Of a stretch of 64,000 nt of DNA, positions 23,476-33,900 are shown piece after piece. The notes beneath the pieces were generated by a model. The model was given only the letters and a program-made list of their open reading frames with translations. It had not been told where the DNA came from and did no database searches. This DNA comes from Ectocarpus siliculosus (Eukaryota > Sar > Phaeophyceae > Ectocarpales > Ectocarpaceae). How positions within the stretch are numbered: position 1 is the first letter of the stretch; each line of letters begins with the position of its first letter. The stretch is taken from assembly GCA_000310025.1 (NCBI GenBank), contig FN649726.1:124001-188000 (forward strand), in the 5' to 3' direction. Made by a program: the position numbers and the translations under genes.

Positions 23476-24949
23476 CGGTAATGCTGTATACGACACCGCA
23501 CCACACCCTTCGAAACTACATTCTCTGTGTTCCTACGGCTCTCAGCTGTCGCGCAAGCCTTCGTCCCTTAGTGACCGGTGGTTACCGAGATTTGGCCCAA
23601 GATGATGTCACGGCAACACCTCCGTGGTGTCGTAAATAAGCGTCCAAACTTTCCGAACCCACCTCCAGAAGGCACGAAACCCCTTGCACTGTGTTCCCAC
23701 GGCCCCCAGCTATCACACAAGCCGTCATTTGGTCGAAAACAATTTGCGGTTCCCGACATACGCCCAAGAAATGTGGCCGCAGCACCACCTGCGGTTCCCG
23801 ACATACGCCCAAGAACGTGGCCGCAGCACCACCTCGTCGGTGTCGTAAATTTGCCTTATTTTTTACGACACCGCGCGACCGTTTCCGAGAACACATCCTA
23901 TGGGCACAAACCAAATTTTGCTGTGTTCCCTCGCCCACCAGCTTGTTCCGTAGCCGTTGTTCGGCAAAATCAATACGTGGTTGCCGGGATACGCCCGAAG
24001 AATATGCTCGCAGCACCACCTCGCCGATGTCTTATTTACGACACCGCGCGCAACTGTCCGAAAAACTCCAATAGGCATGAAATGAATTGCACTGTGTTCC
24101 CAGGGCCCCCAGCTGTCACACATGCCGTCATTCGGCCGAAACCAACAGTCGTAAATATGACACATTTACGGCACCGCGCAACACCTTCCGACAGCTCATC
24201 GAATGGGCGCAAAACCAAGTTTTCTGTGTTTCCACGCCTACCAGATATCGCGAAAGCCGGTATTCGACCGAAACCAACATGTGGTTGCCGCAATCCATGT
24301 ACACCAACATGTTGCCTTTCTAGACGGCCTTACGACGGCCGAGCACGAGGGCGCAGGTGGATGGGAGAAATAAAGGGAGCACAAAATGGAGAAGAAACGG
24401 GAATACAAAAGGGAGACAGTGGGGTTGGCAAGGTAGCCGAGGAGGGTGGAATGCAAACGGCGGGGGGCACATGTTCAACTGAGCCGGCGTGGTATATCTG
24501 CAGGAGGTTGGCGTACGGGCCGCAAGGGGTCAGGCTCACTTGGCAACAGAGAGAGTTGGGTGAGGCGCGCAACCCTCAGTTTCCACGAGCAAAGCGTGGA
24601 AGGAGGGTGGGGGGTAGAAAGCCAGACATCCTTCGCCGAGCGCGCTGGAGGGCATCAGCGACGGAAACACCGCAGCGGAGGAACGTCCAAAACAGCGTGC
24701 GGGTCGGAAACCGCTTCGGATGGTGCATAGGTTTGAGAGATATGCGATTGGGCGGAGCGCAAGGTAGGTTGACCGATGATATTCTTCTCGCCTGTCGCAG
24801 TTAGTGTAAATATTTTTCCGAATACCGCCGAATTTGCTGCGAATTTCACGGACGGGAGGAGTGAAACTTATCAGGGCCGTTTCCATGTAGTCCACATATT
24901 TCACCGACATACCTTGGACCATCGCATTGGTTTCGCATAATTTTCACAT

Positions 24950-26120
24950 TCAGGTATTCATGACTGTCGTGCTACTTGAAGTACTGAAAAGGCAGAGATC
25001 GGCTTCAGATACACATCGGTTCCCTTGACGAGAAAGCCCCCTCGGTGCTGACAGTGAAACATGTTTTCGGCAACGACAACCTGCGATGTTATGTCCTTGA
25101 TTCGATCAAACAAGGGACACATTCTTGTCTGAGTCGGCACTCGGTGTGCCACCGGGACTTCGGGCACAGCCAGCCCTCCATATGAATGCCATGGAGAAAA
25201 AGGAAGGAGTGAAAATCTCCCGTAGGGGTGACGAAAGTGAAACAGAATGCGTTGAAGAAGTCGGGACTCGGTCTCACGGACACCGAAAGCCCTGCCTATG
25301 AAGTCGTCGGAGAGGATGCATGAGCGAACTTCGTCAAGACTGCATTTGTGTGAAATTCTATCCCTTCAATGATATGGTACCATCCCTTCAATGATATGGT
25401 ACCATTTTCTTCGGGATGTCACAGATACTGACCATGTTTCACTCCCAATCCGACCACCCTGTCGTGTTGCCGAAAATTCAGAGTCTTGCTTCCGCTTCAT
25501 ATTGATTCCGTCGACGAGTAACCGTTCTCGAAGCTGACAGTGAAACATGTTTCGGGAAATGAAAACCTGCGATGCTATGTCTGCGATTCGATCAATCCAG
25601 GGACATATACGTGTCGGAGTTGGGACTCGGCTTCACACCGGGACCTCTGGCACAGACAGCCCTCGACATGAATATCATGGATAAGCATGAAGGAATGAAC
25701 TTATCCCGTACAGAATATGTGGAAGGGAGTCGGGATCCGGTTTCACATGCAACTTGGGACACCGAAAACTGCCTATGAAGTAATCCGCAAGAATAAATGA
25801 GGGAGTTTCGTCAAGACCGTGTTTCCATGGAGCTCTATTTCTTCAATGACGTGGTACTGTTTTCTTTGCGATGTTGCAGAATATTTGCAACACGTTCACT
25901 CCGACTTTGACCACCGTGTCGTGCTACTGAAAACGCATGTTGAGTTCAGTTTCAGATGCATATCGGTTCCCTCGACGAGCGACCCTCCTCATAGCTGACA
26001 GTGAAACCTGCATGTATTTGGCAACGACGTCCTGCCATATGATGCCTCTGATTCGCTCAAACCAGGGAGATATTATGCGTGTCGGAGTCAGAACTCGGTT
26101 TCACAACGGGACGTAGTGGG
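24950..26120. repeat. Internal about 480-bp tandem units of transposon E2
   Basis: At least three imperfect copies share ACAGTGAAACATG, an AACGACAACCTGCGATG-type block, CGATCAAACCAGGGACA-like sequence and CGGAGT(C/T)GGGACTCGG. Spacing is about 470-490 bp. Two more copies occur inverted in E1 (about 18300-19170). A short 22-bp duplication around GATATGGTACCAT is present at 25368-25405. Confidence 0.6.
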
Positions 26121-26262
26121 ACGCCAGAAAATCTGGGCTTTGGAACCGTTTATTAGGTCAACGAGGATGACAATCCCTGACCCGCCTCGTACGATGTGGT
26201 GATCGATTCAGGAGATTGTATGCAAACGGTTCCTGCTTACCTAGTCGACGCAAGCCAGATCG

Positions 26263-26730
26263 ATGCCGGTACACCAACAACCACCAAACCGGCAGGGGAA
26301 AAGGGTGGCCAGGAGCAACAATCCGGGGGGGCGCGCAGCGGATGGCAGTGATTCTGTCGCCAACGAGGGTGACATCGATGGCAGTCTGCCGAAGAAGAGC
26401 GTGGAGAGGGGGGGAAGCGGGAATGGCACCATCGAGCGGCAGGATGACGACAGCGACGACTATTCGGAAGAGAATAGAATTAGCAGCGACGACCACGAGG
26501 ATGCCGACAGTGATGCCTACTTCGGCAAGGATAGGAGTACCGGCGATGACGATCACAACTGGGGGCCTACGTTCGACGACGACCACGACAATGAAGGTGC
26601 GCACCCCGCAGAACGTGCAAAAGCTGCGGCAGAACGCCGCGAGGCATTCGATCAGCGCCTAGTCTTCGCCACGATGATGGCGAAGAGCAAGGGAGAACGT
26701 GGGCGATATCTTGCGGTCAGTTTCGCCTGA
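26263..26730 (+). CDS. Acidic, uncharacterised open frame inside transposon E2
   Basis: 155 codons: a basic Gln/Pro N-terminus (QQPPNRQGKRV), a Gly/Ser stretch, then an Asp/Ser-rich zone with two DSDAYF/DSDDYS-type repeats. A charged helix follows (AERAKAAAERREAFDQRLVF, then MMAKSKGERGRYLAV). A homologous but broken copy lies in E1 on the opposite strand, so this is element-borne. No catalytic triad, zinc cluster or known transposase domain is visible. It could be an accessory or exon fragment of a larger element gene. Confidence 0.4.
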   Translation: MPVHQQPPNRQGKRVARSNNPGGRAADGSDSVANEGDIDGSLPKKSVERGGSGNGTIERQDDDSDDYSEENRISSDDHEDADSDAYFGKDRSTGDDDHNWGPTFDDDHDNEGAHPAERAKAAAERREAFDQRLVFATMMAKSKGERGRYLAVSFA

Positions 26731-28631
26731 CCAAGCCCTGGATATACAGGCCCAAGTCGGGGCATGCATTCAGTACCTGCTCGGTGGGCAGACGACCGCG
26801 AATCTAGCGTAGGAATCCAAGAAAGGGAGACCGAACCTTTCGACTCGCGAGGAAGAGGTCTCTATGTCAAGCGAGAGGAGGAGCAATCGCGCATCGGCTG
26901 TACTGCGACACCCGCAGACCCGCGGAGGCTGAAGGACAAACCCCGGAATCAAAAATGATGAAGGATTTGACCGAAGGTGGACATCGGCGTACAAGAAAAA
27001 GAACGAAACCGAACACGTACAGTAGTTGACCATGGAGTCGTTCCGACGGTGGGAAGGGGAGGTGGTGTGTGTCACATCTTTTGCGCCCATGAATAAGGCA
27101 CGGTACGGTTACATCGAATATCCGTTATTGTTCTTTCGGCGCGTTCGTGTGCAAGGGTGTGTGCGTCGATTGCTCCAGTTTCGAACGTGGTTGTTCGTCT
27201 GACGTCCGGTGCCATGTTCGATATGCGATGTTCCGTCGACCACGCGTCTCTGTGGTGATGTCTTCAACATCCGAACGCAATTCATGCTTCGCAACTTGAC
27301 CGTACATCATCAAGTAGCAACCCCCCCCCCAGCAACAACACCTGCCCTCCTTGAACGCTGAATGAAAACTCCGGCAACGTCGTGAAAAGATTGCTCATCG
27401 ACACCGTAAACATTCACAACAGAGTGTGTGGAAGACACAGAAAGAACGCAGAAAAACGTTTCTCCCCATTTCAGACTGCAGACCTTTGAAAAGGAACTTG
27501 CACCGCCCGAACAGAGGTATGCGTGTGCCACACGTTAGCGCTGCAAACGTCGAAGTGGCAGGAGCAAGAACATCTGTACCACGTGAACATGACCGGCTGT
27601 TTAGTCAACGAGCGAAAGGCAACATGTAAGTTTGCATGTAGACTAGCGTCAACCACATGTATCTCGGCAACCACATGTTGATTTCGGCCGAATAATGGCT
27701 GCCGCTAAAGCTGGTGGGCGTGGAAACACAGCAAAATTTAGTTTGTGCCCGTAGAATGTGTTCTCGGAGAGATTCGCGCGGTGTCTTGTTGACAACACCG
27801 GCGAGGTGGTGCCTCGGCCACGTTCTTGGGTGTATCTCGGAAACCAAATATTAGTTTCGATCAAATGACGGCTTGTGTGACAGCTGGGGGCCTAGCTAGG
27901 ACAGTGCAATTGGTTTTGTGCGCATTGGATGTGTTCTCGGAAAGGTTCGCGCGGTGTCGTAAATATGGCTTATTTACGACACCGACGAGGTGGTGCTGCG
28001 GCCACATTGTTGGGCGTATCTCGGGAACCACATATTGGTTTCGGCCAAATGACGGCTTGCGTGACAACCGGGGGGCCTGGGAACACCGTGCAAGTGATTT
28101 CGTGCCTATTGGGGGTGGGTTCTGACAGTTTCGACTGGTGTCGTAAATATGCTTATTTACGACACCGCGGAGGTGCCATGGTGCGGTGACATCATCTTCG
28201 GCCAAATCTCGGTAACCACCGGTCACTATGGGACGAACGAGGGCTTGCGCGACAGCTGAGAGGCGTAGGAACACAGAGAATGCAGTTTCGAAGCATTTGG
28301 CGGTGTCGTAAATAGCATTACCGTTTTGGGAACTTAGTTTGGTATTTATGTGGACGCCGACTTCGCCAGCCCGGAGACGGGCCGAAAGTCGGTGTCTGGG
28401 GGGCTTTTAGTGAGTGGCGGAGTCCGCTCTGCCTTGCGAACCAAAACATGGTCGTGAGCCACGAACATGAAAGGTCAGGCGTACGTGCGTGGGTGTGGTT
28501 CTTCCGCAAATAGTTTGCGAGTGAATCGGACGTGACAAGCCCGACGTGTGCACGTTCTAAGCGCTTGGTGGATGGATGAAGCCGCCGAAAACCAAAACAT
28601 TGATTGCGTACCGTGCTTCCAGAGGCATCTA

Positions 28632-30247
28632 CAGTGGGGGTCCCTCTATAGTGCGGGTCATATTGTGCGGGTGCCCGCTATAGTGCGGGTGAAATCGCTT
28701 GGCACAAATTGGGTCCTCTATAGTGCGGGTGCCGCACTATTCGGGGCACCCCTCTATAGTGCGGGTTTGACCCCTCTCAAGATGCGGATTTGACGTCACG
28801 CCACGTCACCACCCGCCTAGATGCGGTCAAACCTAGATAGCCAACCCACACATTTTCCCGACACACACACACAGTCGTATTGGCGTTCGCATTTAGCGCA
28901 TTGCGCATTTTTCGAATTTTGGCCCCATTCCAGGGACCTTGATTTTTACCCGTTGGCACTGACGTCTTTTCATTGGTCAGCCGGTTAGCGCTGTCGATGC
29001 TAATAATAAAAAAAAAACACACACACACACATACCCAACTGGCCACAGCAACAGCAGCAGAGGCACAGGATGCCGTGTGCAGCAGGCGAACTCTGCCAAC
29101 TTAGCAACCTCACACCCAAAGCCCCCGACGGCCACCAATGTCGAGGAGGATGTGGCGGCAGACTGCATGGTATATGCGGCGAGGTGGAGGAGGACGGCGA
29201 GAACGAAATGAACCGCCTCTGTCCGGCGTGCTTCTCCTCCAAACTTTCCAAACACTTTGCCCCCCTGGAAAGCTACGCGGCAGGGTGCAGCTTGAACGAG
29301 GCCAGCTACTTGCTCAAGAGGGCACGGATGTTGATGATCGAAGCGCATGCATCGAAGACGTCGCGCCAGGCCGATGTTAGGGATTTTTTTGACGCGTGGA
29401 GCAATCAGCCGTTTTGCCCCACGCACCTCCTGCTGTAATTTGCTGGTAGTGGATCTGCCGGGTGTTTGAATGAGTCAACTGTCTGCGAGTTTCACTTTGC
29501 CGTTTTTTCTTCAAAGCCGCCCCCCCCAAACGTAGATGGCGTTGTGTTGTGTGGGGTTTTCTTGGAAAACTTGAGGTAGAACGTGCGGAAAGTACAATGT
29601 AGGATTTTTTTGGGGGTCCTTGTTTCTATTATATTTTTCTTGGAGTGTCCCCCCTATCTTTTTTTCTCCGTGGGTCGTGTTGAAAAGGTGTTTGTTTCGT
29701 TTGTGAACGGACGTGTTTCGTATTTGGCAAGTTCAGGTTTCATTTTTCAGGCCTAACCTTGTTTTTTTAATGTGCAAGCGGAACTATCAATGCAGAATGG
29801 AACAAGGAACAACAACATGGGCTGTGCGCAGCCTTCCTTTTTGGTACAGAGCGTACATTGCGTAACATCTCTGTACAGTACAGGATGTGGTTGTATAATG
29901 TTTGCCGCTGCTGTGCAGTACATCCCGATGTATGTGCACCTGTTGCTGTTCTCTGCTCACCTGCGAACGGATGCAGGCTTCTATCCGTAGAGATACTGCA
30001 ATTTTTCCCTCCCTCACTTGTTACATGCACTACCGTGCCACCTGCATACAGTATCCCTCGCTTTTGGCTACGTCCTATGCTAAAACCTAGTGATTTCGTG
30101 GATAGTGCGCACTATTGAGGGTTCTGAAACCCTAAATAGTGCGCCTTCCCGCACTATTCAGGCCCGAAAGCATATAATGCGGGTGCCCTCTATAGTGCGG
30201 GGTTTATCGCGTGTCACATACCCCGCACTATAGAGGGACCCCCACTG
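28632..30247. mobile_element. Pogo/Tc1-type element, 1.6 kb, TA target duplication
   Basis: Terminal inverted repeats begin CAGTGGGGGTCCCTCTATAG and end in the exact complement at 30247. TA flanks both sides (28630-28631 and 30248-30249). Further CTATAGTGCGGG motifs are repeated in both orientations inside each end (about 28640-28770 and 30105-30240). A TA duplication with CAGT termini is the hallmark of Tc1/mariner and pogo elements. The interior lacks a recognisable DDE transposase and carries only a cysteine-rich frame, so the element is probably non-autonomous and mobilised in trans. Confidence 0.85.
29070..29438 (+). CDS. Small Cys/His-rich (zinc-finger-like) protein carried by the pogo-type element
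   Basis: 122 codons, ATG at 29070, TAA at 29436. The N-terminal 55 residues hold C3, C9, H22, C24, C28, H33, C36, C51 and C54, with CRGGCGGRLHGICGE and LCPACF as the core. This spacing would suit one or two zinc sites of a PHD- or BED-like type. The C-terminal half is helical (ASYLLKRARMLMIEAHA) with no catalytic motif. It lies wholly between the element's termini. An ATTGGTCAG-containing motif, also found at 8-8.9 kb, sits about 70-100 bp upstream and may be the promoter. It could be a DNA-binding fragment of a lost transposase or a captured host gene; I cannot tell which. Confidence 0.55.
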   Translation: MPCAAGELCQLSNLTPKAPDGHQCRGGCGGRLHGICGEVEEDGENEMNRLCPACFSSKLSKHFAPLESYAAGCSLNEASYLLKRARMLMIEAHASKTSRQADVRDFFDAWSNQPFCPTHLLL

Positions 30248-30959
30248 TAATGAATTAATACACCGCAGGGTGCGAGTCATCGCACAGACCGGAGCTATCG
30301 CGCACATGGGAGTGAGTCAATGCGCAGGTGCCGGAACAATAATACTTCAATCTACTGTCGCATAGGTATGATCGCACCGCGGTGCGATAACCCCGGGAAG
30401 ACAAACCCGGCGGGTGATGTTGAATTTCAACCGCGAGTGGTTCCGGGGCTTAGGCGCTCAAACATTGCAGTGCTGTAGTACTGGGGTTTCCTCGTGAGTT
30501 TGCCCCACCGCTGATTTGGTGGCTCCGACACAGCCTACATTCATGCTGTGAAATGGAGATATTTTCGTATCGGCTTGCGGTTTGCCACTCAAAAAACCAT
30601 GCACGCGGAGTCTGTACGGTAAACCCATATATCCTGACAATGACGACTGGCCGTGCAAAGCCCACCATCATTCGGCGCGACATATTACGTGTCTTGACGT
30701 GGTCACTGCACTGCTCGACAATCAAATGCTTTCCTCGGTCACAACCAAATCAGTTGCCTAGCGGGTAACCTTGCTGCAGGGAATGCACAAGCTGCGCCCA
30801 TGCCAGATGCAAGCCATCACCTCGCTGTCCGGACCACCGCATGAACCTCACCCCAACCCCAACCTCGAGAAAGGAATCGCCCACCACCAGTGGTTAGCCA
30901 GCGTCCAAAGGCACACACGATTCAAAACTAAAGAAACGGCGAGCGCCTTCGGGAGCGAA
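30248..30959. other. Intergenic, no gene seen
   Basis: Separates the pogo-type element from the 3' end of the minus-strand PAXBP1 gene. No coding exon is supported. Confidence 0.5.
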
Positions 30960-33900
30960 CTACGCGATCTTGAGCCCGAAACGCTGCGCGAGGTCCTTCG
31001 CGGCGGTATCGTCTCCCAACGCCACCTGCAGCCTCACAACTCTCTCAACCGCCGCCACCAGTGCCGCCGTCCCCTTGCCCCCTCCAACTCCTCCCGACCC
31101 CAACCCGTCTCCGAACAACCTCGCCGTTATTCTGACAGACGCCAGCGGCGCCGAGGCGTTCGTCCGCTCCATCCAGTCAAGCGGCAGCAGTTCCACCGCG
31201 CGCTCGCACAGGGCGAGAGCTTCGCTCCAGCCCGCCCCCATGGCCGCAGCTCCCTTGTGCCCTGCGCCGTTCGAGATCCCGGCCGCGGTGCCGCTCGCCT
31301 TCCCGCGCGCGCCCAACTCCCTCAACGCCGGGACCAGCCTCTTGGCGACAAGATCACCCAGGGCGAGGGGGACGAGGGACTCGGGGGACAGGAGGTCGCG
31401 CCAGGCCAAGCAGTTCCGGAGGAGCTTTAAGCCCCTGGAGGCCTGGATGCGGACCAGGCGAACCGCAGCCGCTCGGCCGCCCGGGGTCGTGGACGCGCCG
31501 ATCAGCGGTACGCAGACGTTTTGCACGGCCGCCTGAGTCGGGAGAGGGAGGAGAAACGAGCGTAGGGAGGTTCGGGTGCTGGTTCACCGTAATCTACACC
31601 GTAGGGACGTAGGGAAACAACTGTCTATTCTGCAAGTGCAGGCGTGTAAATCCCAAATGACTTGAGCCATGAAGAAACACGAGCAATTAGAGCTTCTCGA
31701 GGAACCGGAATGGGGCCTCGGAAAACGCGCCGGGTTTTCCCCTGAGGGATGTCCTAAAACCAACCTGTCCATCTGCTGTACATGCTGCATTGGTGCGCTG
31801 TGTCAAGGGTAGTGGCGATGTGCGCCTCAAAAAAAGTTGAAACCACGAGCGAGACAATCCAGCCCATCAAGTAGATTGGTTCCGGAGGAAACCATGGGAA
31901 ACTCGTTCCCCCCGCGTCCTGATGCCGAACAGGGGGTATCGTAAACTACAGACAACAACAACAGCTGGAAATTGTAGGGCACACCTATTGTCATTTTCAA
32001 GCCCCAGCCGTTCGACGAAGCGCCCAACGCTGAGACCCTTGCCAAGCAGCAAATGAACCGCCAAACAAAGATAAAATCAAGCTCAACACCCAGTTTCGCC
32101 CGGAAAAAGAGCAGGGAGCACTTTACCTGCAAAGCTCGCATAGCCGAGCCTAGCAGGGTCTTGAGCGACTCCTCCGTAGGATCATAAACCAGGATCTCCG
32201 AAACGGCCGAGACTAGGCAGGCCGTCTGTCGCCGTGACATGGCGTCGTACGCCGTGGACAGGCGTTCTGCCACCAGGGGAAGCGCCACTTTTTCCACCAG
32301 CTGTATTGGAAGGGGGTGCGGTTGGAATCCCCGAGACAAGGACGGGCAACGGTGGATCAGCGGGAAGGGTTCAAAACGGGAGTGTTGATAGCTATACGTC
32401 ATTCGTTCACAGGTCAAGCTCTCTACTCGACACCTCCAAACACACCACTTGTACTCGTCCCCCAACCGCACGAGCTGCCGAAGACACCAATAACAGCACA
32501 GAACACCGCCGTTGCCCCTCGTAACATGCCCGACGATGCAGTGTCCCCATCATGCCATGCGTGACTGTTGTCAGGGCATGTTCTGGCGATCATGCCCGTG
32601 CGGAGCATGGAACTGAGCAAAAAACAGCAGGTACTGGAATAGGCATCTTCTTGATTTCTCCCCTCGTAACCGTGCAAAGTGTTCGTTCGGTGTCTCCCAC
32701 GCGGGCATAAAAGACACCGCACGGAGGTCCTTGCTCATCAATGCGACCTGGCGATGATTGCCAGTCGTCTCTGAACAATTTCTTACCACCATCAATCGAC
32801 GAAAGAGCCTAACCCACACGAAGTAGGGCCGCATTCGCCAACAACGCCGCAACCCATACCGCTAGCCGCGGAGCTGGCGCAAACGCTTTACCTGGGGCAC
32901 AAGGTTCTGGTCGGGGTCCTCATCGGCGCCGTAACCCGCGCTGTCCGGTGGAGGAATATCCCCTGAGAAGTCGAATAGCCTGCGGTACCACTCGAACCTT
33001 TCCAAGGCACCTTCCAAGTCGTCTTCCCCCTCGTCGGTCTCGTCGCCCCCCGCACCCGGTGGCTTGAACCCCACTTCCTCCTCCTCTATCTGCTCCTCGT
33101 TGGGCGGTCCTTTGGAGTCGTTTTCGACCCCCACGGCAGCAGGTTTCCGGCCTTTGCTGTTATCCCGACTATTCCGTGCGCCGACGCCGTCGACTCCGTC
33201 CACATTGCCAGTTAGCGGATTCCAACGAACCAGCTGTGCATGGCAAGACCGGGGGGCGGGGGGTTGTTCAAATAAGTGTCTGTAGCACGGGCTCGATGAT
33301 ATGCTGTCGTAAGAGGCTTCGAACGCTGTACTAAACACGACGCAAAGATTAGCCAATGAAACGCCATCCTCAACGATAACTGACGCCCTAACATCAACAA
33401 CCCAAACGATTAACCCGAATTTCGGATCGTACCGGCATGCATACCGGGAAGCGACTGGAGAAGGGTAGAGAAACGATACCCCGCCCTCCCTCTCCCCGAT
33501 TCTTCTTTACTCCGTACCTCTAACCGGACGAACGGTGCAAGAAGATCCGGAATCGTGAGCGTGCAGTAGGCTTGGGCGTACTGCTCCCCGTGCTGTCGTT
33601 TCCATTCCTCGAATAGAGCCTTCACCGTGGACACCGACTGAGAAACAAATACAGGGAAGAGTTTCACAAAGAAGAGCGAAGACCGTGTTTGCAGAGTCAA
33701 ACTTGTTCTTTTGGCGACGATGAACGCAGGTCTCTGTGGTATTGACTGCCGTCGTAGTACCGCTGTGGCCATTGCCATACCGCTGCGGCTCTGCTTCGGT
33801 CGCGTGTCGTACTATCGTCTTGATCTTGGGCATGTGCCTCGCATCTATTGCCTGAGCTTGTGTGTCGCGGTAGCGTTTGTGATAAACGCCAACCCTGGAA

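Larger units (their letters stand above)
23476..28323. mobile_element. Transposon E2: 4.85 kb, long terminal inverted repeats with hairpin subterminal repeats
   Basis: The left end reads CGGTAATGCTGTATACGACA and the right end, in reverse complement, CGGTAATGCTATTTACGACA. Inverted similarity extends about 0.7-0.85 kb inward on both sides. The ends consist of units of about 170-180 bp built around GGTGTCGTAAAT...ATTTACGACACC, which can fold into hairpins (near 23838, 27957 and 28137). The interior contains three units of about 480 bp (ACAGTGAAAC near 25050, 25540 and 25998) and one acidic open frame. No transposase motif is visible, so it is probably non-autonomous. I could not find a convincing target-site duplication: left flank TTTAATTATT, right flank TTTTGGGAAC. 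Superfamily unassigned. Confidence 0.75.

Noticed and set aside
23476-24300. Array of regularly spaced hairpin repeats resembling a CRISPR array
   Set aside because: Units are about 175 bp, imperfect, mirrored at the other end of a transposon, and the genome is eukaryotic. They are subterminal transposon repeats.
24346-24800. Possible basic protein inside transposon E2
   Set aside because: Low-complexity Gly/Arg frame without motif, partner exon or counterpart in E1.
23578-24804. 408-codon open frame on the plus strand
   Set aside because: It runs through the transposon terminal repeats and is rich in repeated PAVT/RPKP-like pieces from the 175-bp units. No domain, and the same repeat gives open frames in other phases.
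30771-31536. Long plus-strand frames at the PAXBP1 3' end
   Set aside because: They are antisense shadows of the last PAXBP1 exon, whose minus-strand frame continues the GCFC domain.
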